Both the position numbers and the translations under genes were made by a program. A DNA stretch of 64,000 nucleotides from Gammaproteobacteria bacterium (GTDB lineage: Bacteria; Pseudomonadota; Gammaproteobacteria; Enterobacterales; Alteromonadaceae). The stretch is taken from positions 62,001 to 126,000 of the forward strand of contig JAHJZX010000001.1 of NCBI GenBank assembly GCA_018826295.1, written 5' to 3'. Shown piece after piece: positions 55,629 to 64,000 of the stretch (positions within the stretch are counted from its first letter, which is position 1; each line of letters starts with the position of its first letter). The notes beneath the pieces were generated by a model. That model had not been told where the DNA came from, searched no databases, and saw only the letters and a program-made list of their open reading frames with translations.

Positions 55629-56959
55629 TTGCTGCTGTGTTCAACTCTTGCATCAAAACCGCCTTCGGCCAGTTTAATGGCCACCTTATCGCCGGCTTTT
55701 AGCTGGCTGGCAGAGGTTACCACCTGTTGTTTTTCGTCAAAGGTAATACTGTAACCGCGGGCTAAAGTGGCCAGCGGGCTTACAGTGTTTAGCTGGCTGC
55801 TAAGCTGGGCCAGGCGCAATGTATGCTGCTTTAACTGCTGTTGTTGCGCTTGTTTCAGCCGCTGCTGCAGCTGGCGGACATGCTGCTGTTGCTGGGTAAA
55901 CGCTTTGGCAGGGGAGAGCTGGCGCAGGCTTTTATCTAAGTAAAGCTGCTGTTGCTGCGCAGCCTGCACTGCACGTTTGATACTGGCGCTTAAGCGCAGT
56001 TGCAGCTCGTCCAGCCGCTGCTGCTGTTGCTGCAAACGCCGTTTAGGGTGCAAGGCTAATAAGCGCTGGCTCAGGTTTAGCAGCTTGGGCGCGGCTTGTT
56101 GCATGCGGCTGCGTTGTGCTTGCAGCAAGCGGTTTTTCAGCTGCAGTATCCGATCTGACAAATGCGACTGATCCGGTGAAACTAACTCTGCCGCTGCCGA
56201 AGGGGTTGGCGCACGCATATCGGCAACAAAGTCGGTGAGGGCAAAGTCAATTTCATGGCCTACAGCGCTGACAATCGGAATGGGGCAGGCTGCTACCGCA
56301 CGGCATAAGGCTTCATCGTTAAAACACCATAAGTCTTCTAATGAGCCACCGCCGCGGCCAATAATTAATACATCTACTTCATTGCGCCGTATCGCAGTGC
56401 TTAGCATATTTCTAAGCTGGGCAGCGGCGGTGTCGCCCTGCACCTGGGACGGATAAATAATCACTTCTATACCGGGCGCGCGGCGCGCTAACACGGTAAC
56501 GATATCGCGCACGGCAGCGCCGGTGGCCGAGGTAATTACCCCGACGCGCTGCACCTGCGTGGGAAGCGCTTTTTTCCGTGCCGGGTCAAATAAGCCCTCA
56601 GCCTGCAATTTGGCCTTTAGTTGTTCAAACTGCTGTTTTAGTAAGCCGGCACCGGCGCTCTCGATAAATTCGGCCAACAGCTGATATTCACCACGCGGCT
56701 CGTACACACTGATGCGGGCGCGGATAAGCACTTGCTGGCCATTTTGCGGCCGAAAACTGCTGTTGCGGTTAGCCATTTTAAACATGGCGCATTTAACTTG
56801 GGCGGCGCTGTCTTTTAACGAGAAATACCAGTGGCCGGAGGCGGCAGCGACAAAATTAGACACTTCACCCTGCAACCACAGCGTTTGAAACTGCAGTTCC
56901 AGTGTCAGGCGTACTTCACTGTTTAAGCGGGAAACACTATAGATATCGGGGTTTTGCAT
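55625..56959 (-). CDS. xseA: Exodeoxyribonuclease VII large subunit
   Basis: The 444-residue protein starts MQNPDIYSVSRLNSEVRLTL. It has an N-terminal OB fold (LWLQGEVSNFVAAASGHWYFSL), the catalytic core with VGVITSATGAAVRDIVTVL and IGRGGGSLEDLWCFNDE, and a long Gln-rich coiled coil. It degrades single-stranded DNA with XseB. Eighteen upstream codons in frame are rejected for lack of a start signal. It is divergent from guaB. Confidence 0.95.
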   Translation of the reverse strand: MQNPDIYSVSRLNSEVRLTLELQFQTLWLQGEVSNFVAAASGHWYFSLKDSAAQVKCAMFKMANRNSSFRPQNGQQVLIRARISVYEPRGEYQLLAEFIESAGAGLLKQQFEQLKAKLQAEGLFDPARKKALPTQVQRVGVITSATGAAVRDIVTVLARRAPGIEVIIYPSQVQGDTAAAQLRNMLSTAIRRNEVDVLIIGRGGGSLEDLWCFNDEALCRAVAACPIPIVSAVGHEIDFALTDFVADMRAPTPSAAAELVSPDQSHLSDRILQLKNRLLQAQRSRMQQAAPKLLNLSQRLLALHPKRRLQQQQQRLDELQLRLSASIKRAVQAAQQQQLYLDKSLRQLSPAKAFTQQQQHVRQLQQRLKQAQQQQLKQHTLRLAQLSSQLNTVSPLATLARGYSITFDEKQQVVTSASQLKAGDKVAIKLAEGGFDARVEHSSN

Positions 56960-56983
56960 AACACTCACAACAGGGCGCGATAA

Positions 56984-58567
<1,584 letters not shown>

Positions 58568-58625
58568 ACTGTTTACTGTTAATGCGGCTGGGTGATACCG
58601 GCCGCTGTACTTTCTAAAGGTCGCT

Positions 58626-60203
58626 ATGAACAAAAACATTCATCACCACCGCATATTAATTCTGGATTTTGGTTCGCAATATACCCAGCTGATTGCCCGT
58701 CGTGTGCGCGAAATTGGCGTGTACTGTGAGCTGTGGGCCTGGGACGTTAGTGAAGCACAAATTCGTGACTTTAACCCAACCGGTATTATTTTATCCGGCG
58801 GGCCGGAAAGCGTACACGAGCAAAACTCGCCACGGGCACCGCAGTATGTGTTTGAAGCCGGAGTACCGGTGCTGGGCATTTGCTACGGCATGCAAACTAT
58901 GGCCGAGCAACTGGGCGGCAAGGTGCAGGGTTCGGACATGCGCGAGTTTGGCTATGCTCAGGTAGAAGTGGTAGCTGAAAACGACCTGTTTGCCAAAATT
59001 GAAGATCACGTTGGTGGCAACGGCAATGCGCTGCTTGATGTGTGGATGAGCCATGGCGATAAAGTGGTACAGGTACCTGAAGGTTTTATTACCTGTGCCA
59101 GCACCACCACTTGCCCGCATGCTGGTATGGTAGATGAAGCCCGTCAGTTTTATGGTGTGCAGTTCCACCCTGAAGTTACCCACACCCGTCAGGGCCTGCG
59201 TATGCTGGAGCACTTTGTAGTGGACATCTGCGGTTGTGACAAGCTGTGGACACCAGCGTCGATTATCGAAGATGCCATTATCCGCTTAAAGCAGCAAATT
59301 GGTGACGACCAGGTAATATTAGGTTTATCCGGCGGTGTTGATAGCTCAGTAGTAGCCATGTTGTTGCACCGTGCTATTGGCAAAAACCTGACCTGTGTTT
59401 TTGTGGATAACGGCTTGCTGCGTTTAAACGAAGGCAAGCAGGTAATGGATATGTTTGGTGACCATTTCGGCCTGAACATTATCAAAGTAGAAGCAGAACA
59501 GCGTTTCCTTGATGCGTTGGCTGGTGAAAACGAGCCGGAAGCCAAACGTAAGATTATCGGCCGCGTCTTCGTTGAAGTATTCGACGAGCAGGCGCAAAAG
59601 CTGGCCAATGCCAAGTGGCTGGCGCAGGGTACTATTTACCCGGATGTTATCGAGTCTGCAGGTTCTGCTACCGGTAAAGCCCATGTGATTAAATCACACC
59701 ATAATGTCGGCGGCTTGCCAGAACATATGAAACTGGGTTTAGTCGAGCCACTGCGCGAGCTGTTTAAAGACGAAGTGCGCAAAGTAGGCTTAGAACTGGG
59801 CCTGCCGTACGACATGCTGTACCGTCATCCGTTCCCGGGCCCGGGTTTAGGTGTGCGCGTACTGGGCGAGATCAAAAAAGAATACTGCGATATTCTGCGC
59901 CGCGCCGATGCGATTTTTATCGAAGAGCTGCACAAGGCTGAGTTATACCATAAAGTCAGTCAGGCCTTTGCCGTGTTCCTGCCGGTAAAATCGGTAGGCG
60001 TTATGGGTGATGCCCGTAAGTACGACTGGGTAGTGTCACTGCGCGCAGTAGAAACCATCGACTTTATGACCGCGCACTGGGCACACCTGCCGTATGATTT
60101 GCTGGGTAAGGTATCTAACCGTATTATCAATGAAATTAACGGCATATCCCGCGTGGTATACGATATCAGCGGCAAGCCGCCAGCGACGATAGAGTGGGAA
60201 TAA
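58626..60203 (+). CDS. guaA: GMP synthase (glutamine-hydrolysing)
   Basis: The 525-residue enzyme makes GMP from XMP. The class I glutaminase domain has [17 protein letters not shown] with the catalytic Cys and QFHPEVTHT. The PP-ATPase domain has [16 protein letters not shown], and the C-terminal dimer domain ends PATIEWE. Length equals E. coli GuaA. Confidence 0.98.
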   Translation: MNKNIHHHRILILDFGSQYTQLIARRVREIGVYCELWAWDVSEAQIRDFNPTGIILSGGPESVHEQNSPRAPQYVFEAGVPVLGICYGMQTMAEQLGGKVQGSDMREFGYAQVEVVAENDLFAKIEDHVGGNGNALLDVWMSHGDKVVQVPEGFITCASTTTCPHAGMVDEARQFYGVQFHPEVTHTRQGLRMLEHFVVDICGCDKLWTPASIIEDAIIRLKQQIGDDQVILGLSGGVDSSVVAMLLHRAIGKNLTCVFVDNGLLRLNEGKQVMDMFGDHFGLNIIKVEAEQRFLDALAGENEPEAKRKIIGRVFVEVFDEQAQKLANAKWLAQGTIYPDVIESAGSATGKAHVIKSHHNVGGLPEHMKLGLVEPLRELFKDEVRKVGLELGLPYDMLYRHPFPGPGLGVRVLGEIKKEYCDILRRADAIFIEELHKAELYHKVSQAFAVFLPVKSVGVMGDARKYDWVVSLRAVETIDFMTAHWAHLPYDLLGKVSNRIINEINGISRVVYDISGKPPATIEWE

Positions 60204-60222
60204 TATTCCTCCGCTAAATAAT

Positions 60223-60250
60223 AAGGCCAGCGCAATGCTGGCCTTTCTTT
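60223..60250 (+). terminator. Terminator of guaBA
   Basis: Nine-base stem AAGGCCAGC / GCTGGCCTT, loop GCAAT, then a T-rich tail, 20 bp after the guaA stop. Confidence 0.9.
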
Positions 60251-60331
60251 TATCAGCTGTTTATCAAGTTGCGGTTCAGCTGGGCTCTGGCATCATAGGC
60301 CGGTAATTTTAAGCTGAAGGAGTGGGTTAAT

Positions 60332-60502
60332 ATGAAAAAACTGGGATTATTGCTGGCGTGTTGTGCTTTTTTAACGGCCTGCGCGCCTGAGGTGGGCAGC
60401 AAAAAATGGTGTGACAACATGAAAGAAAAGCCCAAAGGCGACTGGACGGCGAATGAAGCCAAGGATTTTGCCAAACATTGTGTGTTTAAAACTGAAGAAT
60501 AA
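60332..60502 (+). CDS. DUF3012 small lipoprotein
   Basis: The 56-residue protein has a lipobox (AFLTAC) followed by APEVGSKKWCDNMKEKPKGD and WTANEAKDFAKHCVFK, the DUF3012 pattern with two cysteines that could pair. The role is unknown. AAGGAG lies ten bases before the ATG and a terminator follows. It is too short for common ORF cut-offs. Confidence 0.85.
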   Translation: MKKLGLLLACCAFLTACAPEVGSKKWCDNMKEKPKGDWTANEAKDFAKHCVFKTEE

Positions 60503-60511
60503 GCAGCATAG

Positions 60512-60537
60512 AGCCGGTGAAGTACACCGGCTTTTTT
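60512..60537 (+). terminator. Terminator after the DUF3012 gene
   Basis: Eight-base stem AGCCGGTG / CACCGGCT with a five-base loop and T run. Confidence 0.9.
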
Positions 60538-60604
60538 ATTTGTACAACCAGTAACTTATAGCTACATTATAAGCCTGTGTTCTCATATAAGAGCTGGGCA
60601 CTTT

Positions 60605-61054
60605 ATGCGCAATGTAAAACAACTTAATTTCAGTATTGTGATCAACGCACCGGTGCAAACGGTGTGGCAGCGGATGTTGTCTGACGTTGGTTACCGCAAC
60701 TGGACCTCGGCATTTTGCGAGGGCTCGTACTTTAAAGGCAGTTGGCAGCAAGGCGAGACGATACGGTTTTTATCGCCATCCGGTGATGGCATGGTGGCGA
60801 TGATTGCTGAACATATACCCTTGGAGTTTATGTCAATTAAACACCTGGGCTTTATCGTCGCCGGCGTGGATGATTTTAGCAGTGATAATGTCACCAGCTG
60901 GGCACCGGCGTTTGAGAATTACCGGTTTCGCACAGTAGCAAACGGTACTGAAGTCAGCATAGAGCAGGATATCGCACCAGAATACGAGCAATATATGCAG
61001 GACACCTGGCCTAAGGCATTGCTGAAGCTTAAAGCTTTGTGCGAACAGTGCTGA
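60605..61054 (+). CDS. SRPBCC-fold protein
   Basis: The 149-residue protein reads like a START/Bet v1-type ligand-binding domain: FSIVINAPVQTVWQRMLSD at the N terminus, the middle strand pattern (MVAMIAEHIPLEFMSIKHLG) and the C-terminal helix DTWPKALLKLKALCEQC. Members bind hydrophobic ligands or act as ATPase activators (AHSA1-like). The ligand is unknown. Confidence 0.8.
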   Translation: MRNVKQLNFSIVINAPVQTVWQRMLSDVGYRNWTSAFCEGSYFKGSWQQGETIRFLSPSGDGMVAMIAEHIPLEFMSIKHLGFIVAGVDDFSSDNVTSWAPAFENYRFRTVANGTEVSIEQDIAPEYEQYMQDTWPKALLKLKALCEQC

Positions 61055-61108
61055 ACTCTGTGCTTTGATATCGGTCATACCGGCTGTTGAAACTGAACCG
61101 GAGCTGGT

Positions 61109-61780
61109 ATGACAAAATTTCTGCAGCTGTGGCGAGACAATCGCGGTGTTATCGTATTTATCAGTCTGATGTTTGTGTTTAGAAGCGCGGTTGCTGACTG
61201 GAACGATGTACCTACCGGCTCAATGCAGCCGACAATTCAGATTGGCGATCGTATTTTGGTTAATAAAATGGCCTACGATCTGCGCATTCCTTTTACTACC
61301 ACCTCGTTAATTAAGCGTGCCGACCCCAAGCGCGGTGATATTGTTATTTTTGCTTCAAAAGCAGCCGACAACCGGTTGGTAAAACGCGTTATAGGCGTGC
61401 CGGGTGATGTCGTAGCGATGCAACACAATGTATTGACTATCAATGGCAAACAACTGGCTTATAGCGAACAGCTGCCAGTGACAGCCGGCGTAGCTGAAAC
61501 TGCAGACGACAGCCTGCTGCTAAGCGAGCAACTGGGCAACGTTAACCATGCGATAAAACTGGCGCCTTACACCACTGGCCGTGACAGCTTTAACCCGGTA
61601 ACAGTACCCACTGGCCACTATCTGGTACTGGGAGATAACCGTGATAACAGCGCCGATTCCCGCGTAATTGGTTTTGTGCCACGGCATGAAATCATCGGTC
61701 GTGCCGGTAAGGTATTGTTCTCGTTGGATTACGATAATTACTATCTGCCACGCAGTGAACGTTTTTTGGCGGCGCTGTAA
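61109..61780 (+). CDS. Signal peptidase I (short form)
   Basis: The 223-residue S26 enzyme has one N-terminal membrane helix (GVIVFISLMFVFRSAVA), the nucleophile Ser in VPTGSMQPTIQIGDRI, the general-base Lys in RLVKRVIGVPGD, and GDNRDNSADSR. It is shorter than E. coli LepB (324) with a single transmembrane helix, and lies away from lepA/rnc. It is therefore probably an additional peptidase, with the main lepB elsewhere. Confidence 0.87.
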   Translation: MTKFLQLWRDNRGVIVFISLMFVFRSAVADWNDVPTGSMQPTIQIGDRILVNKMAYDLRIPFTTTSLIKRADPKRGDIVIFASKAADNRLVKRVIGVPGDVVAMQHNVLTINGKQLAYSEQLPVTAGVAETADDSLLLSEQLGNVNHAIKLAPYTTGRDSFNPVTVPTGHYLVLGDNRDNSADSRVIGFVPRHEIIGRAGKVLFSLDYDNYYLPRSERFLAAL

Positions 61781-61892
61781 CTAACTGCGTGGTAGTGAAC
61801 AAGTTGCAAACAATAATAGGGACATATTTGCCCACTATTGCGGGTGATGGTAGTTTTAACATCAGCATTACAATAGCAGGATGATCGGTATT

Positions 61893-62891
61893 ATGGATGA
61901 CATATTAAAAGAGCTGACAACATCAATAGAAGGCGATGGTCTGGAACAGCAGGTTAGAGCGCTGATCCAGCTGCTACAGCATTCTACCGGTTTAGAGTCA
62001 GCGTACTTCACCCGTATTGATTTAACGAAAGGCGTGCAGCACATAGTGTATTCATTAAATACCGGCCGGCTGCAGCTTAATGAAGGCCTGGCTGTCGACT
62101 GGAGTGACACTCTGTGTAAAAGGGCTTTGGAGCAAAAGCAGTTTGTTACCAGCGACGTCGCGGCTTGCTGGGGCGATTCAGCCGCCGCAGCAGAGCTGGG
62201 GATAAGTACTTATGTCAGCGCACCGGTGGAGCTTTCTGACGGTATGCTGTACGGTACGGTGTGCGCTGCCAGTACGGAAAAAACCTTGGTGTCGGCCGCC
62301 AGCGCCACCTTGCTACAGCTGATTAGCCGGCTTATCGCTATGCAGGTAGAGCGCGAGCAGCTACTCATGCAGCTCGCGCAGGAAAATCGCCAGTTTCGTA
62401 ATGTCGCCCTGTCTGATCCGTTAACCGGCTTAGGTAACCGGCGGGCGCTGGAGCAGGAATTGCTGCGCATCTTAGCCAACAGCCAACGCAATGGTAACGC
62501 AGTATTTGTCGCCTATATTGATCTTGACGATTTTAAACGCATTAACGATCAGTATGGCCATGATGCCGGTGACCGGTTTTTACTGGCCATCAGTGCCAGA
62601 TTGCAACATGACAGACGCGAAGGTGATTTTATCAGCCGCATAGGTGGCGATGAATTTGTGATCTTTGGTTTGGTAACCGGCAATGATGTCAGTCATGCCG
62701 CCCGAGCCTTGCGCGAGCAAATATATGACAGTACCCGCGGTAGTTTTGATATCGCCGACACCGTATTGCAATATCAGGGCGCCAGCGTAGGTGTAGTGGT
62801 GGCTGCACCGGGCGAGCCGATGAAGGATCTGCTTAAACGCGCCGACAGCGAAATGTACCTGCAAAAAAAGCAGCGTGCCAGCCGGCGCTAA
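61893..62891 (+). CDS. GAF-GGDEF diguanylate cyclase
   Basis: The 332-residue protein (start MDDILKELTTSIEGDG; an ATG four codons earlier is also possible) has a GAF domain at about 20-160 and a GGDEF domain with the signature RIGGDEF. Unlike the enzyme at 10 kb it carries the inhibitory I-site REGD, five residues before GGDEF, so c-di-GMP feedback is expected. The ligand of the GAF part is unknown. Confidence 0.88.
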   Translation: MDDILKELTTSIEGDGLEQQVRALIQLLQHSTGLESAYFTRIDLTKGVQHIVYSLNTGRLQLNEGLAVDWSDTLCKRALEQKQFVTSDVAACWGDSAAAAELGISTYVSAPVELSDGMLYGTVCAASTEKTLVSAASATLLQLISRLIAMQVEREQLLMQLAQENRQFRNVALSDPLTGLGNRRALEQELLRILANSQRNGNAVFVAYIDLDDFKRINDQYGHDAGDRFLLAISARLQHDRREGDFISRIGGDEFVIFGLVTGNDVSHAARALREQIYDSTRGSFDIADTVLQYQGASVGVVVAAPGEPMKDLLKRADSEMYLQKKQRASRR

Positions 62892-62902
62892 GTGATGTGC
62901 TG

Positions 62903-63787
62903 TTAGTGCTGTTTATTCGCGCTCAGCCGCACCCACTCATCCTGTAAAACGATAGGGTCAAAGCTGAATTCATCGCTGTAAGCATCTATTACGCTTTGCG
63001 CCTGACTGGCCAAAATGCCAGACAACGCCAGCTTGCCGCCGGGTTTTACGTAAGCGCTAATTACTTGTTTTAATTCGGCCAATGGGCCTGCCAGGATGTT
63101 GGCTACCACTACGTCAGCTTTAAAGTCTGCCGGCTGATCTTTGGGCAAATACAACTCTATCTGGCCTTCGACATTATTACGTTTAGCATTTGCCAGGCTG
63201 GCTTCTATCGCCTGAGGGTCGATATCAACACCGATAACGCGTTTTGCGCCCAGTTTCAGCGCTGCAATACCCAAAATACCTGAGCCGCAACCGAAATCTA
63301 CTACGGTTTGCTCTGGTTGAATAATCGCGTCCAGCCATTGCATACAAAGCGACGTAGTCGGGTGGGTACCGGTACCAAAAGCCAGGCCCGGGTCCAGCAT
63401 CACATTGACGGCTGTCGGATCAGGGATCTCGCGCCAGCTTGGGCATACCCATAGCCGCTGGCCAAATTTAATCGGATGGAAGTTATCCATCCACTCGCGC
63501 TCCCAGTCTTTATCTTCCAGCTGTTCCAGTTTGTAATCTGGCTGGCCTTTAAAAAACGACACCTGCTCAAGTTGCTTAAGCACTTTATCCATCGGGTGCT
63601 CTGCATCAAACAGGCCTACTACTACAGTGTTAGTCCAGTAGATCACTTCGCCCGGCATCGGCTCATAAATTGGGGTGTCATGAGCATCAAGAAAACTAAC
63701 CGCCTGCGCGCCCCAACCCATCAGCATATCGCTGACTTGTTCGGCTTTTTCTTCAGTGGTAGTCACTCGCAGTTGGATCCAAGGCAT
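62903..63787 (-). CDS. prmA: Ribosomal protein L11 methyltransferase
   Basis: The 294-residue enzyme methylates L11. It starts [20 protein letters not shown]. It has [16 protein letters not shown], the SAM motif [31 protein letters not shown] and [10 protein letters not shown]. It matches E. coli PrmA (293). It is separated from dusB-fis, its usual neighbour in related bacteria. Confidence 0.97.
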   Translation of the reverse strand: MPWIQLRVTTTEEKAEQVSDMLMGWGAQAVSFLDAHDTPIYEPMPGEVIYWTNTVVVGLFDAEHPMDKVLKQLEQVSFFKGQPDYKLEQLEDKDWEREWMDNFHPIKFGQRLWVCPSWREIPDPTAVNVMLDPGLAFGTGTHPTTSLCMQWLDAIIQPEQTVVDFGCGSGILGIAALKLGAKRVIGVDIDPQAIEASLANAKRNNVEGQIELYLPKDQPADFKADVVVANILAGPLAELKQVISAYVKPGGKLALSGILASQAQSVIDAYSDEFSFDPIVLQDEWVRLSANKQH

Positions 63788-63865
63788 AATCAGTCTCTGG
63801 CAGCGTAAAAGGGGCGCATTTTACCTTAACTTTGCTTTTGGTGCAGCCAGCTTCTGTGGCAAGCT

Positions 63866-64000
63866 TCAGAAGCTGAACTTTGCAAATACGGCATCAGCAA
63901 ATTTAAGTAAGCGTGTTTTGCGTTCAGTTTTTTGTTCCGGGCTTTGCCGCATGACTGGGTGGCCGTTAAAATGCAGCATTACTGTCTCGCTGCTGCTGTT
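63866..64000 (-). CDS. 3' end of an unknown gene (partial)
   Basis: An open frame of 44 codons runs from the window edge to TGA. It includes ETVMLHFNGHPVMRQSPEQK and ends LLKFADAVFAKFSF. The family was not recognised from this fragment. It is upstream of prmA on the same strand. Confidence 0.5.
   Translation of the reverse strand, partial: NSSSETVMLHFNGHPVMRQSPEQKTERKTRLLKFADAVFAKFSF

Overview
The window looks like chromosomal DNA of a free-living gammaproteobacterium. Gene content and order fit the Alishewanella / Rheinheimera / Arsukibacterium group of Alteromonadales-like bacteria: the trmJ-cysE-isc cluster, the ndk-rlmN-pilW-rodZ-ispG-hisS-yfgM-bamB-der block, DUF3019 and MipA/OmpV genes, a PEP-CTERM protein, and moderate GC with frequent TTA/TTG leucine codons. 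The genus is an inference. No rRNA, tRNA or CRISPR array was seen.

Region by region. 1-3.8 kb: two tandem TraT-like lipoproteins (the first only as its tail), an MscS channel, a ferredoxin-NADP reductase and a PEP-CTERM protein. 3.86-9.96 kb: the most unusual block. A membrane-tethered regulator (winged helix, STAND-type ATPase, one membrane segment, TPR-like region) is followed by a small all-beta-looking protein, a secreted S8 protease with a P-domain but no N-terminal prodomain, and a small secreted protein that resembles the missing prodomain. The two small proteins share the C-terminal motif LSPDPxVVN. 10-22 kb: a diguanylate cyclase, small secreted proteins, purH, fis-dusB, prkB, an extracellular nuclease, purD and an exported methyltransferase. 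22-29 kb: trmJ, cysE and a complete iscRSUA-hscBA-fdx operon with two IscR boxes. 29-41 kb: a porin and a small periplasmic binding protein inserted before ndk, then housekeeping genes. The PilW protein here carries LysM domains and a 60-bp tandem repeat. 41-45.4 kb: a basic amino acid decarboxylase, a second Fpr under a probable Fur box, DUF2442 and ChaC.

45.4-49.0 kb is an accessory island. It holds three integron gene cassettes with attC sites but no integrase, a pair of about 145-bp direct repeats bracketing two small genes, and a yefM-yoeB toxin-antitoxin pair with TGTACA operator sites. 49.1-55.6 kb: MipA/OmpV proteins, a DUF3019 protein, a TonB-dependent receptor and a two-component system, with CTGACA direct repeats suggesting they form one regulon. 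55.6-64 kb: xseA, guaBA, a DUF3012 lipoprotein, an SRPBCC protein, a second-type signal peptidase I, a GAF-GGDEF cyclase, prmA and the tail of an unknown gene.

The best candidate for an undescribed system is the 3.86-9.96 kb block, read as a sensor/regulator with a trans-inhibited secreted protease. Functions are assigned by recognising families and motifs by eye; no database search was run.
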